Shown here: in pieces, positions 46,464 through 53,892 of the stretch
How positions within the stretch are numbered: position 1 is the stretch's first letter
Layout: each line of letters opens with the position of its first letter
Origin: Rhizobium sp. AQ_MP
Lineage (GTDB): Bacteria; Pseudomonadota; Alphaproteobacteria; Rhizobiales; Rhizobiaceae
NCBI RefSeq assembly: GCF_014237835.1
Contig: NZ_JACJVI010000001.1
Span: forward strand, 556,218 to 620,217
DNA length: 64,000 nucleotides
Direction of reading: 5' to 3'
Translations under genes and position numbers: made by a program
The notes under the pieces: generated by a model
What the model saw: the letters and a program-made list of their open reading frames with translations, nothing else
What the model was told of the DNA's origin: nothing
Database searches by the model: none

Positions 46464-47369
46464 ATGAAGTATGATGCAGTTGTTGTGGGTGGGAGTTTCG
46501 CGGGTCTCTCGGCCGCCATGCAGCTCACGCGGGCGCGCCGGCGCGTCTTGCTGATCGATGCCGGCAAGCCGCGGAATCGCTTTGCCGAAGCCTCGCATGG
46601 CTTTCTGGGACAGGACGGCGTCGCCCCCGCAGACATTCGTGAGCTCGGCCTCCAGCAACTCGCGCGCTATCCCAACTTCACGCTTCTGGAAGGGCAGGCG
46701 GCCTCGGCCGAGCGATGCCTGGGTGGCTTCAGGCTCACCATAGCGGATGGTGCTCGCATAGAGGCGTCGGTGCTCATCCTGGCGCTGGGCGTGACCGATA
46801 CCCTACCAACGATTCCAGGACTTGCCGAACGTTGGGGCCGGACGGTCCTGCATTGCCCCTATTGCCACGGCTACGAGATCGGCGGCGGTCCGATCGGCAT
46901 CCTCGCCTCCTCGCCGCTTGCAGCCCATCAGGGCAGCATGCTGCCGGATTGGGGCCGGACGACCATGTTCGTTGAACCCGGCATTAGCTTCGACGAGGAG
47001 CAGCACGCAATGCTGCTCGCCCGGGGCGTAGTGATGGAGGCCGAGCGTGTGGTGGAACTGATCGGTGAAGGCGAGCGTCTGGAGGCTGTTCGTCTAGCAG
47101 ACGGCAGAATGGTTGAGATCCATGCCCTGTTTGCTCAGTCGAAGGTTTCGATCTCGTCGCCCTTGGCGTCGCAACTCGGTTTGGAGCTCGAAGAAGGGCC
47201 GCAGGGTCTGCACATCAAGGTCCAGATGGGCGTGACCAGCCAGCCGGGTGTCTTCGCTGCCGGCGATGCGGCAAGCCCCATGCACAACGCGACGCTGGCC
47301 AGCGCCTCTGGTGTCATGGCCGGGATTGCCGCTCATCGAGCCCTGATCGAAGCCTCGCTCTGGCCATGA
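46464..47369 (+). CDS. Thioredoxin-reductase-like NAD(P)/FAD oxidoreductase
   Basis: The 301-residue flavoprotein has the FAD loop VVVGGSFAGLSAAMQL at the N-terminus, a redox-active pair in HCPYCHGYEIGGG (about 133-145) and the C-terminal FAD motif GVFAAGDAASPMHNATLASASG. It is shorter and more divergent than TrxB, and its Cys pair is CPYC instead of CATC. It could reduce a small thiol partner or act as an oxidoreductase on its own. ATG 46464 has GGAG upstream. Regulation by the divergent Rrf2 protein is likely. Confidence 0.85.
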   Translation: MKYDAVVVGGSFAGLSAAMQLTRARRRVLLIDAGKPRNRFAEASHGFLGQDGVAPADIRELGLQQLARYPNFTLLEGQAASAERCLGGFRLTIADGARIEASVLILALGVTDTLPTIPGLAERWGRTVLHCPYCHGYEIGGGPIGILASSPLAAHQGSMLPDWGRTTMFVEPGISFDEEQHAMLLARGVVMEAERVVELIGEGERLEAVRLADGRMVEIHALFAQSKVSISSPLASQLGLELEEGPQGLHIKVQMGVTSQPGVFAAGDAASPMHNATLASASGVMAGIAAHRALIEASLWP

Positions 47370-47474
47370 AAGACTAGATTGCTTTAAAATGTGCACAACA
47401 GATCCGTAAATCATCGCGTTGATTTGTGCAAATCAAAGCGCATACTGCCTCCACAACAATCCAGGAGGAAACCC

Positions 47475-48971
47475 ATGTACCAGGTAGGTCATTTCATCGG
47501 CGGCAAGCATGTCGCCGGCACGTCGGGCCGCAAGCAGGCCATCTTCAATCCGGCCACCGGCGAAGTGCAGGGCGAAGTGTCGCTCGCCAGCGCCGAGGAA
47601 CTAAACGCCGCCGTCGAGAACGCGAAGGCTGCCCAGGCCAAGTGGGCGGCCACCAACCCGCAGCGCCGCGCTCGCGTCTTCATGAAGTTCGTTCAACTGC
47701 TGAACGACAACATGGATAGCCTCGCTGAGACGCTGTCGCGCGAACACGGCAAGACCATCGAAGACGCCAAGGGCGATATCGTCCGCGGTCTGGAAGTCTG
47801 CGAATTCGTCATCGGCATCCCGCATCTGTCGAAGAGCGAGTTCACCGAAGGTGCCGGCCCGAACATCGACATGTATTCGATCCGCCAGCCGGTCGGCATC
47901 GGCGCGGGCATCACGCCGTTCAACTTCCCGGCCATGATCCCGATGTGGATGTTTGCCCCTGCCATCGCCTGCGGCAACGCCTTCATCCTGAAGCCTTCGG
48001 AGCGTGACCCGTCCGTTCCGATCCGCCTCGCAGAACTGATGATCGAGGCAGGTCTGCCGGCCGGCATCCTCAACGTCGTCAACGGCGACAAGTCGGCGGT
48101 CGATGGCATCCTCACCCATCCGGACATTTCGGCCGTTTCCTTCGTCGGCTCCACCCCGATCGCCCGTTACGTCTATGGAACGGCCGCTTCGAACGGCAAG
48201 CGCGCCCAGTGCTTCGGCGGCGCCAAGAACCACATGATCATCATGCCCGATGCCGACCTCGACCAGGCCGCCCAGGCGCTGATGGGGGCTGGCTACGGCT
48301 CGGCCGGCGAGCGCTGCATGGCGATCTCGGTCGCCGTCCCTGTCGGTGAGGAAACCGCCAACCGTCTGATCGAAAAGCTGACCCCGATGGTCGAAAGCCT
48401 GCGCATCGGCCCATACACCGATGACAAGGCCGACATGGGCCCCGTCGTCACCAAGGAAGCCCAGGCCCGCATCAAGTCGCTGATCGACAGCGGCGTTGCA
48501 GCCGGCGCCAAGCTCGTGGTGGATGGTCGCGATTTCAAGCTCCAGGGCTATGAGAACGGCTATTTCGTCGGCGGCTGCCTCTTCGACCACGTCACGCCGG
48601 ATATGGACATCTACAAGACCGAAATCTTCGGCCCGGTCCTCTCGGTCGTGCGCGCCAAGAACTACGAGGAAGCCCTCGAACTGCCGATGAAGCATGAATA
48701 TGGCAATGGCGTTGCGATCTACACCCGCGACGGTGATGCCGCCCGTGACTTCGCAAGCCGCATCAACATCGGCATGGTCGGCATCAACGTGCCGATCCCG
48801 GTTCCGCTCGCCTACCACTCCTTCGGCGGCTGGAAGGCCTCGTCCTTCGGCGACTTGAACCAGCACGGCACGGACTCGATCAAGTTCTGGACCCGCACCA
48901 AGACGGTCACCAGCCGTTGGCCGTCCGGCATCAAGGACGGTGCCGAGTTCGTCATGCCGACGATGAAGTGA
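47475..48971 (+). CDS. mmsA: Methylmalonate-semialdehyde dehydrogenase (CoA-acylating)
   Basis: MmsA oxidises methylmalonate or malonate semialdehyde to propionyl- or acetyl-CoA in valine and inositol breakdown. The 498-residue aldehyde dehydrogenase has the family's features: GITPFNFPAMIPMWM, KPSERDPSVP, SFVGSTPIARYVY, GAKNHMIIMPDAD and the catalytic Cys in GSAGERCMAIS. The strong AGGAGG site sets the start. The ending GIKDGAEFVMPTMK is repeated twice more in the DNA after the stop, so the stop used here (TGA) is probably not the ancestral one (TAA), but the protein is the same. Confidence 0.95.
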   Translation: MYQVGHFIGGKHVAGTSGRKQAIFNPATGEVQGEVSLASAEELNAAVENAKAAQAKWAATNPQRRARVFMKFVQLLNDNMDSLAETLSREHGKTIEDAKGDIVRGLEVCEFVIGIPHLSKSEFTEGAGPNIDMYSIRQPVGIGAGITPFNFPAMIPMWMFAPAIACGNAFILKPSERDPSVPIRLAELMIEAGLPAGILNVVNGDKSAVDGILTHPDISAVSFVGSTPIARYVYGTAASNGKRAQCFGGAKNHMIIMPDADLDQAAQALMGAGYGSAGERCMAISVAVPVGEETANRLIEKLTPMVESLRIGPYTDDKADMGPVVTKEAQARIKSLIDSGVAAGAKLVVDGRDFKLQGYENGYFVGGCLFDHVTPDMDIYKTEIFGPVLSVVRAKNYEEALELPMKHEYGNGVAIYTRDGDAARDFASRINIGMVGINVPIPVPLAYHSFGGWKASSFGDLNQHGTDSIKFWTRTKTVTSRWPSGIKDGAEFVMPTMK

Positions 48972-49183
48972 TGCCGGACGATTGCCTTTTTCGACGTCCT
49001 CGCGGCACTTCGTTTGCTGCGGGCGTCGGGCGGGCATCAAGGACGGTGCCGAGTTCGTCATGCCGACCATGAAGTGATGCCGGACGATGTCCTGTCTCGA
49101 CGTCCTCGCGGCACTTCGTTTGCTGCGGGCGTCGGGCGGGCATCAAGGACGGTGCTGAATTCGTCATGCCGACGATGAAGTAA
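48927..49183. repeat. 106-bp tandem repeat carrying the 3' end of mmsA
   Basis: Three copies of the segment coding for the mmsA C-terminus begin at 48927, 49033 and 49139, so the period is 106 bases. Two copies end in TGA and the third in TAA (49181-49183). The linker between them (GACGTCCTCGCGGCACTTCG and neighbouring bases) is also repeated. Differences among copies are few, so the duplication looks recent. The remaining gap to 49293 holds only the terminator and the next RBS. Confidence 0.9.
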
Positions 49184-49209
49184 GCGAACCAGCAATTCGA
49201 TCACTTTCG

Positions 49210-49240
49210 CGCCACCCCCTCGAAAGACGGGGTGGCGTTC
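49210..49240 (+). terminator. Terminator of mmsA beyond the repeats
   Basis: CGCCACCCC (49210-49218) pairs perfectly with GGGGTGGCG (49229-49237), followed by TTCTCTTG. It lies 27 bases after the third repeat copy, the normal distance if that copy were the original gene end. Confidence 0.7.
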
Positions 49241-49293
49241 TCTTGTCAGCCGGAACCCGGATACTCTAGCTTCTCCAAGGGGGAGGGCTGAGA

Positions 49294-49686
49294 ATGCCAA
49301 AGAAGAAACTGCATACCGGTGGCTGCCTTTGCGGGGCGATCCGTTTCGAGGCCGATGCGCCAGCCGCCAAGCCACACACCTGTTCCTGCAAGATGTGCCA
49401 GCGCCATACGGGAAGCCTCACGGCAACCTGGGTCGAGTTCCCGCGCGAAGCCGTTCGCTGGATCGGCCCCGGCAATGTTCCGGCCACGTGGCGCTCGTCG
49501 GACTTCTCCTCGCGCGCCTTCTGTCCGACCTGCGGCTCCTCGCTCGGCGCAATCGATGATCAGCCGACCGTGGCTCTCCTGCTCGGCGCCTTCGATCGCA
49601 CCAGTGCTGCCGATCTCAAGCCCACCTATCATTCCTACAAGGGCGGACGGCCGAAATGGTGGTGCATCGAGATCCGCGAAGCCTGA
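49294..49686 (+). CDS. GFA-family protein (Mss4-like zinc fold)
   Basis: The product of 130 residues carries the glutathione-dependent formaldehyde-activating (GFA) domain: GGCLCGAIRFEA, HTCSCKMCQRHTG and RAFCPTCGSSLG. The paired cysteines bind zinc. Most members of this family do not act on formaldehyde and have unknown roles. GGGGGAGGG precedes the ATG. No operon partner is apparent. Confidence 0.85.
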   Translation: MPKKKLHTGGCLCGAIRFEADAPAAKPHTCSCKMCQRHTGSLTATWVEFPREAVRWIGPGNVPATWRSSDFSSRAFCPTCGSSLGAIDDQPTVALLLGAFDRTSAADLKPTYHSYKGGRPKWWCIEIREA

Positions 49687-49801
49687 GGCGCTGCCTTGCA
49701 AGTGTCCGAGCGCACTTGAGTGCATGACGCTCTCGTGATCAATGTCGGATGTGACGCGGGGGATAGCGTCACGCGATGTGATTTCATGAGGGATATTTTT
49801 C

Positions 49802-50869
49802 ATGCAAGAGGCAGTTTTTGGCCGCGCAGGCAATTTGCGTCGCGGTGAGTTCCGCGGCAGCGCCGGCGAGTATTTCGGCATCTGGATCGTCAACATCCTG
49901 CTGACCATCATCACGGTCGGCATTTACTCGGCTTGGGCCAAGGTCCGCCGCAACCGCTATTTCTACGGCAACTCCTTCGTCGATGGTCACTCCTTCGACT
50001 ACCATGCCAAGGGCCTGCAGATCTTCATCGGCCGGGCCATCGTCTTTGGATACATCATCGCCTACAACGTGCTCCTGACCTTCAGCCCGATCGCCGGGGG
50101 CATCCTGGCGCTGCTGATGCTGGTTCTGCTCCCATGGATCGTCATGCGCAGCTTGCGTTTCAACGCGCGCGTCACGAGCTATCGCAACATCCGCTTCGAT
50201 TTCGTCGGCAAGACCGGAGGAGCCTTCTTTGCCATCATCGTCGGCGGCCTCGTCTCCTTCTTCTCGCTCGGAATTCTGGCGCCCTTCGCCAGCCGCTGGC
50301 TTTACCGCTACATCTTCAACAACCTGCGCTACGGCGACCGCGCTTTCGAGACCGATCCGAAGATCGGCGCGCTCTACCGCGTCTGGCTGCCAGCCTTCTT
50401 GCTGATGCTGGTCGGTGGCGCCATCGGTGCAGTGATCGGCATGTTCGCCTTCTATGGCGCTGAGGGTGTCCAGGATTCCTCGGCCGACCCGGAGATCCAG
50501 CTGATCCTCGCGATCTACGGAGCGCTCATCCCCACCTTCCTGCTCTGGGGTATTGCCGCAATCTTTTACCGCATCGGCGTTCGCAATGTCGTGATGAACG
50601 CGGCCCGTTTCGATGGCCGCCACAGCCTCTTCTCCGATCTCGGACGGCTGCGCTACTTCTGGATCGTCGTCTCCAACCTGGTCGTCACCGTCCTGACGCT
50701 CAGCCTCATGCGACCCTGGGCGGCTGTGCGCGAGCACCGCTATGTGATCGAGCATTCCGGCATCGTGGTCGATGGCGAACTCGACGATGTGGTATCCTCG
50801 ATGCAGGCATCCGGCTCGGCCGTAACGGCGGAGTATCTCGATCTCGAAGGGTTCGACTTTGGCTTCTGA
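49802..50869 (+). CDS. YjgN/DUF898-family membrane protein
   Basis: The 355-residue product has about six to eight membrane segments and the DUF898 motif IVNILLTIITVGIYSAWAKVRRNRYFYGN, seen again in altered form in the second half (YFWIVVSNLVVTVLTLSLMRPWAAVREHRY). It is an inner-membrane protein of unknown function. The next gene, an M48 metallopeptidase, overlaps its end by 11 bases. This coupling suggests the two work together, for example a membrane protein and the protease that processes or controls it. Confidence 0.85.
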   Translation: MQEAVFGRAGNLRRGEFRGSAGEYFGIWIVNILLTIITVGIYSAWAKVRRNRYFYGNSFVDGHSFDYHAKGLQIFIGRAIVFGYIIAYNVLLTFSPIAGGILALLMLVLLPWIVMRSLRFNARVTSYRNIRFDFVGKTGGAFFAIIVGGLVSFFSLGILAPFASRWLYRYIFNNLRYGDRAFETDPKIGALYRVWLPAFLLMLVGGAIGAVIGMFAFYGAEGVQDSSADPEIQLILAIYGALIPTFLLWGIAAIFYRIGVRNVVMNAARFDGRHSLFSDLGRLRYFWIVVSNLVVTVLTLSLMRPWAAVREHRYVIEHSGIVVDGELDDVVSSMQASGSAVTAEYLDLEGFDFGF

Positions 50870-51917
50870 CGACAAGCGCATCGCCTCCGGTCGATGGCAT
50901 CCGCCCGGTTCGAGCCGGGCGGAACCCGCATTGCTGCTCGGCGAGGGAAAGACGCTCTATGTTCGGCTCGCAGCTGGCGGTGATCCGGTCTCCGTGGGCG
51001 ATCTCGCCCGCACGGAGATTTCGGCCCGTGTCGGACGCGTGCCACGTCGCATCACCTTCGCCGATGGCTCGCTGTTTGAGACCGAAGACAATGATGCCGT
51101 CGACGGCTGGCTCAAACGGCATGGCAAGCGGGGCTTTGTCCACGAGCTTGAGCGTTTCCACCCGCGCCTGCTGGCAATTGTTCTGGCCGTATTCCTGTTC
51201 GCCGGGTTGATCTATCGCTACGCCGTGCCAGCCCTCGTCGAAGTTGCGGTTCTGGTGACGCCCCCGGCGGTGACGCAATGGATGGCAAGCGGAACGCTGC
51301 TGTCGCTCGACCAGGCCGTGTTCAGCGCGACCGCCCTGCCGGCAGCCCGACAGAGCGAAATCCGTAGCGCCTTCAACGAAGTCGCAGCACTCTCCTCGCG
51401 GGGTGTCTCAGGTTACAATCTCAATTTCCGCCAAGGCGGCGTCATTGGCCCCAATGCCTTCGCGCTGCCGGATGGCACGCTCGTCATCACCGACGAACTC
51501 ATCGAACTGGCTGAGGGCGACATGGACCTGATTATCGGTGTTCTCGCCCACGAGATCGGCCATGTGGAGGAAGAGCATTCGCTGCGCCAGCTCTATCGCG
51601 CCGCCGGCATGGCAGGCCTGATCATGCTGATCGCCGGTGACGTCGGTGCAGCCGGTGAAGACATCCTCACCAATGGTGCTGCCCTGATGTCGCTCTCCCA
51701 TTCGCGCGATGCCGAAAACGAAGCGGACCGAATCTCGGTCGAGCTGATGGCAAAAGCCGGACGCGATCCCCGTGCCATCGGGCGCTTCTTCGCGCGGCTG
51801 GAGGAGAAACTTGGCCTGGACGGCGACTCGTCCTTCCTCTCCACCCATCCAGGCACCGCGGAACGCCGCAAGGCGATCGACGATCACGCAAAGGCAATCG
51901 GTGCCGGCGGGTCCTGA
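50859..51917 (+). CDS. M48-family metallopeptidase
   Basis: The product is 352 residues. An N-terminal beta-rich segment (about 1-95) precedes one membrane helix (about 102-122: LLAIVLAVFLFAGLIYRYAV). The peptidase domain has the zinc site HEIGH at 231-235 and the third ligand region SRDAENEADRISVELM. This is the HtpX/Oma1/LoiP-like M48 class, likely acting in the periplasm or at the membrane face. The start is TTG at 50859 inside the end of the YjgN gene, with AAGG upstream. It is followed by a bidirectional hairpin. Confidence 0.88.
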   Translation: MASDDKRIASGRWHPPGSSRAEPALLLGEGKTLYVRLAAGGDPVSVGDLARTEISARVGRVPRRITFADGSLFETEDNDAVDGWLKRHGKRGFVHELERFHPRLLAIVLAVFLFAGLIYRYAVPALVEVAVLVTPPAVTQWMASGTLLSLDQAVFSATALPAARQSEIRSAFNEVAALSSRGVSGYNLNFRQGGVIGPNAFALPDGTLVITDELIELAEGDMDLIIGVLAHEIGHVEEEHSLRQLYRAAGMAGLIMLIAGDVGAAGEDILTNGAALMSLSHSRDAENEADRISVELMAKAGRDPRAIGRFFARLEEKLGLDGDSSFLSTHPGTAERRKAIDDHAKAIGAGGS

Positions 51918-51968
51918 TCAGCGGCTGAGAGCTGGCGCCGGGCGTCGGCAACGAAAGCACAAATGCAA

Positions 51969-51995
51969 GAAGGGGCGGTCATGAACCGCCCCTTC
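51969..51995. terminator. Bidirectional hairpin between convergent genes
   Basis: GAAGGGGCGGT (51969-51979) and ACCGCCCCTTC (51985-51995) form a perfect 11-base stem around CATGA. It lies between the M48 gene and the ferric-binding protein gene. Confidence 0.75.
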
Positions 51996-52020
51996 CGCTT
52001 CGTGTGGTTTCTGCCGAGAC

Positions 52021-53058
52021 TTACTGCGTCGGGCCTTCGTTCAGGCCAACCTTGTCGACCAGTTCGGAAGCGGTCTTGCGGTTTGCAGCGATTTCGGCGA
52101 GCGGCAGAGGGTCTGCCTTGATGGGGCCGAAGCCGGCAACGATCTCGGAAACCTTGGCGTTCGGGCCGACTGGATATTCGAAGACCTGCTCGGCATAGAT
52201 GGTCTGGGCTTCGTCGGACGCCAGGAATTCCATCAGCTTGACGGCATTGTCCTTGTTCGGGGCGTTCTTGGTCAGCGCCATGCCGGAGATGTTGACATGC
52301 GTGCCGCGATCACCCGCGTTCGGGAAGAGCACCTTGACGGAAGCCGCCCAGTCCTTCTCTTCCGGCTCCTTTTCGTTGGTCTTCATCAGGCCAAGATAAT
52401 ACGTGTTGGCAAGGCCCAGATCGCATTCGCCGGCATGGATCGCCTTCGCCTGGGCGCGGTCGTTGCCATCCGGCTTCTTGACGAGGTTCTGCTTCAGGCC
52501 GGCGAGCCACTTCTCGGTGTATTCGGCACCATGATGGGCGACCATCGAGGCAAACAGGCCGATGTTGTAGGCGTGCTGGCCGTCACGCATGCAGATGCGG
52601 CCCTTCCACTTGGGATCAGCAAGTTCTTCATAGGTGATGCTGTCTTCGGAGACGCGGTCCTTCGAAGCATAGAGCACGCGGCCGCGGGTCGTCAGGCCGA
52701 ACCAGTTGCCCTCGGGATCACGATACTGAGCGGGGATCTGCTTGTTGATGTCTTCGTCGTTCAGAGACTGCGTCACGCCGCCGTCCTTGGCTTCGGTCAG
52801 GCGAGCGATATCAACGGTCAGGATCACGTCGGCCGGGGAGTTGGCGCCTTCGGCGGTGATGCGCTCGACCAGTCCCTTGTCCAGAAAGAGCACATTGGTC
52901 TTGATACCCGTTTCCTTGGTAAAGGCGTCCATCAGCGGCTGGATCAGTTCCGGCTGACGATAGGAGTAGATGTTGACTTCGCCATCGGCCAGAGCCGAGC
53001 CGGCCGAAACGGCAAGAACGGATACGGTACCGAGCGCGAGTGTACGGATGGATGTCAT
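52021..53058 (-). CDS. fbpA: Ferric-iron ABC transporter substrate-binding protein (FbpA-like)
   Basis: The 345-residue periplasmic protein begins with a signal peptide (about 1-24, ending SALA). The mature part has NIYSYRQPELIQPLMDAF, DVILTVDIARL and LANTYYLGLM, the tyrosine motif that chelates ferric iron in FbpA/FutA. GGGAGG lies upstream of the ATG. The promoter on the minus strand has TTGACA and AATATA with a TGA-N9-TCA iron operator over the -10. rirA is divergent. No permease or ATPase gene is adjacent; the orphan permease at 34-35.6 kb is a candidate partner. Confidence 0.92.
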   Translation of the reverse strand: MTSIRTLALGTVSVLAVSAGSALADGEVNIYSYRQPELIQPLMDAFTKETGIKTNVLFLDKGLVERITAEGANSPADVILTVDIARLTEAKDGGVTQSLNDEDINKQIPAQYRDPEGNWFGLTTRGRVLYASKDRVSEDSITYEELADPKWKGRICMRDGQHAYNIGLFASMVAHHGAEYTEKWLAGLKQNLVKKPDGNDRAQAKAIHAGECDLGLANTYYLGLMKTNEKEPEEKDWAASVKVLFPNAGDRGTHVNISGMALTKNAPNKDNAVKLMEFLASDEAQTIYAEQVFEYPVGPNAKVSEIVAGFGPIKADPLPLAEIAANRKTASELVDKVGLNEGPTQ

Positions 53059-53082
53059 GGCAGGGCCTCCCTCGTGGATTGT

Positions 53083-53118
53083 TGAGGCGTATATTCATGA
53101 ATTCATTTAAGCTGTCAA
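53083..53118 (-). promoter_or_regulatory. fbpA promoter with RirA-type iron-responsive operator
   Basis: On the minus strand the -35 is TTGACA (53113-53118) and the -10 AATATA (53090-53095), 17 bases apart. The element TGAGGCGTATATTCA (53083-53097) matches the rhizobial IRO consensus TGA-N9-TCA and covers the -10. A perfect palindrome ATGAATTCAT fills 53097-53106. Confidence 0.6.
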
Positions 53119-53172
53119 TTACACTCGACTTTAATCACAGACACGTGAGCCCAGAACTTGAGTATTTTGGAA

Positions 53173-53201
53173 TTGTTCAAAACTGCAAAAGGCGCTATAT
53201 A
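53173..53201 (+). promoter_or_regulatory. Candidate rirA promoter
   Basis: TTGTTC (53173-53178) and TATATA (53196-53201) are separated by 17 bases. The start codon follows 27 bases later. No exact TGA-N9-TCA site is seen on this promoter. Confidence 0.5.
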
Positions 53202-53228
53202 AGCCTCAACAAAACAGAGGAATCGTGC

Positions 53229-53705
53229 ATGCGTTTGACAAAGCAGACAAATTACGCCGTGCGCATGCTGATGTATTGCGCCGCCAACACCGACCAGCTC
53301 AGCCGTATCCCGGAAATCGCCAAGGCTTACGGCGTATCGGAACTCTTTCTGTTCAAGATTCTGCAGCCGCTCAACAAGGCCGGCCTTGTCGAAACGGTGC
53401 GTGGCAGAAACGGTGGCGTCCGTCTGGGGCGCGCGGCCGACAAGATCACGCTGTTCGATGTGGTGAAGGTCACGGAAGACAGTTTCGCCATGGCGGAGTG
53501 CTTCGAGGACGACGGTGACGTCGAATGCCCGCTGATCGACAGCTGTGGTTTGAACTCGGCGCTGCGCAAGGCATTGAACGCGTTCTTCGACGTACTGTCC
53601 GAATACACGATTGACGACCTCGTCAAGGCGCGCCCGCAGATCAACTTCCTGCTCGGTATTGACGACCTTCAGCCGCGCCGTGTGGCAACCGCCCCGGCGG
53701 CCTGA
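53229..53705 (+). CDS. rirA: Iron-responsive regulator RirA (Rrf2 family)
   Basis: RirA is the global iron repressor of rhizobia; it carries an Fe-S cluster that senses iron and oxygen. The 158-residue protein begins MRLTKQTNYAVRMLMYCA, the typical RirA start, and has cysteines at about 91, 100 and 106 (MAECFEDDGDVECPLIDSC) for the cluster. The HTH is in the first 65 residues. ATG 53229 is chosen by this match, with GAGG upstream. It is divergent from a ferric-binding protein gene that is a likely target. Confidence 0.96.
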   Translation: MRLTKQTNYAVRMLMYCAANTDQLSRIPEIAKAYGVSELFLFKILQPLNKAGLVETVRGRNGGVRLGRAADKITLFDVVKVTEDSFAMAECFEDDGDVECPLIDSCGLNSALRKALNAFFDVLSEYTIDDLVKARPQINFLLGIDDLQPRRVATAPAA

Positions 53706-53732
53706 AGCCCAGGTCCATCTCTTGAAGTCGAA

Positions 53733-53755
53733 ACCCGCCGAAAGGCGGGTTTTTT
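53733..53755 (+). terminator. Intrinsic terminator of rirA
   Basis: ACCCGCC pairs with GGCGGGT around GAAA, followed by six T residues, 28 bases after the rirA stop. Confidence 0.88.
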
Positions 53756-53822
53756 CGTTGAAGGTCAGGGGTTTCGCTCCCGCCTTGCTTCCTTGCGGCA
53801 CTCTGCTACGCTTACGTTCACG

Positions 53823-53837
53823 GCAGATTAAATCTGC
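53823..53837. promoter_or_regulatory. Perfect palindrome GCAGATT-A-AATCTGC
   Basis: Seven-base arms surround one A. It lies 56 bases before the GMC oxidoreductase start, in a position suited to an operator. No regulator gene is adjacent to suggest the binding protein. Confidence 0.4.
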
Positions 53838-53892
53838 TTAATTGAGGGGTGGCGAAAATGGGCGCCGGTGTGCAGGTCTCTGGGGGCAGGGC

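Noticed and set aside
48972..49183. Additional small genes in the repeat region after mmsA
   Set aside because: The frames there are copies of the mmsA tail without starts or ribosome sites.
53827..53841. TTAA...TTAA resembling a CtrA box before the GMC gene
   Set aside because: The spacing is six bases, not seven, and the sequence is better explained as part of a different palindrome.
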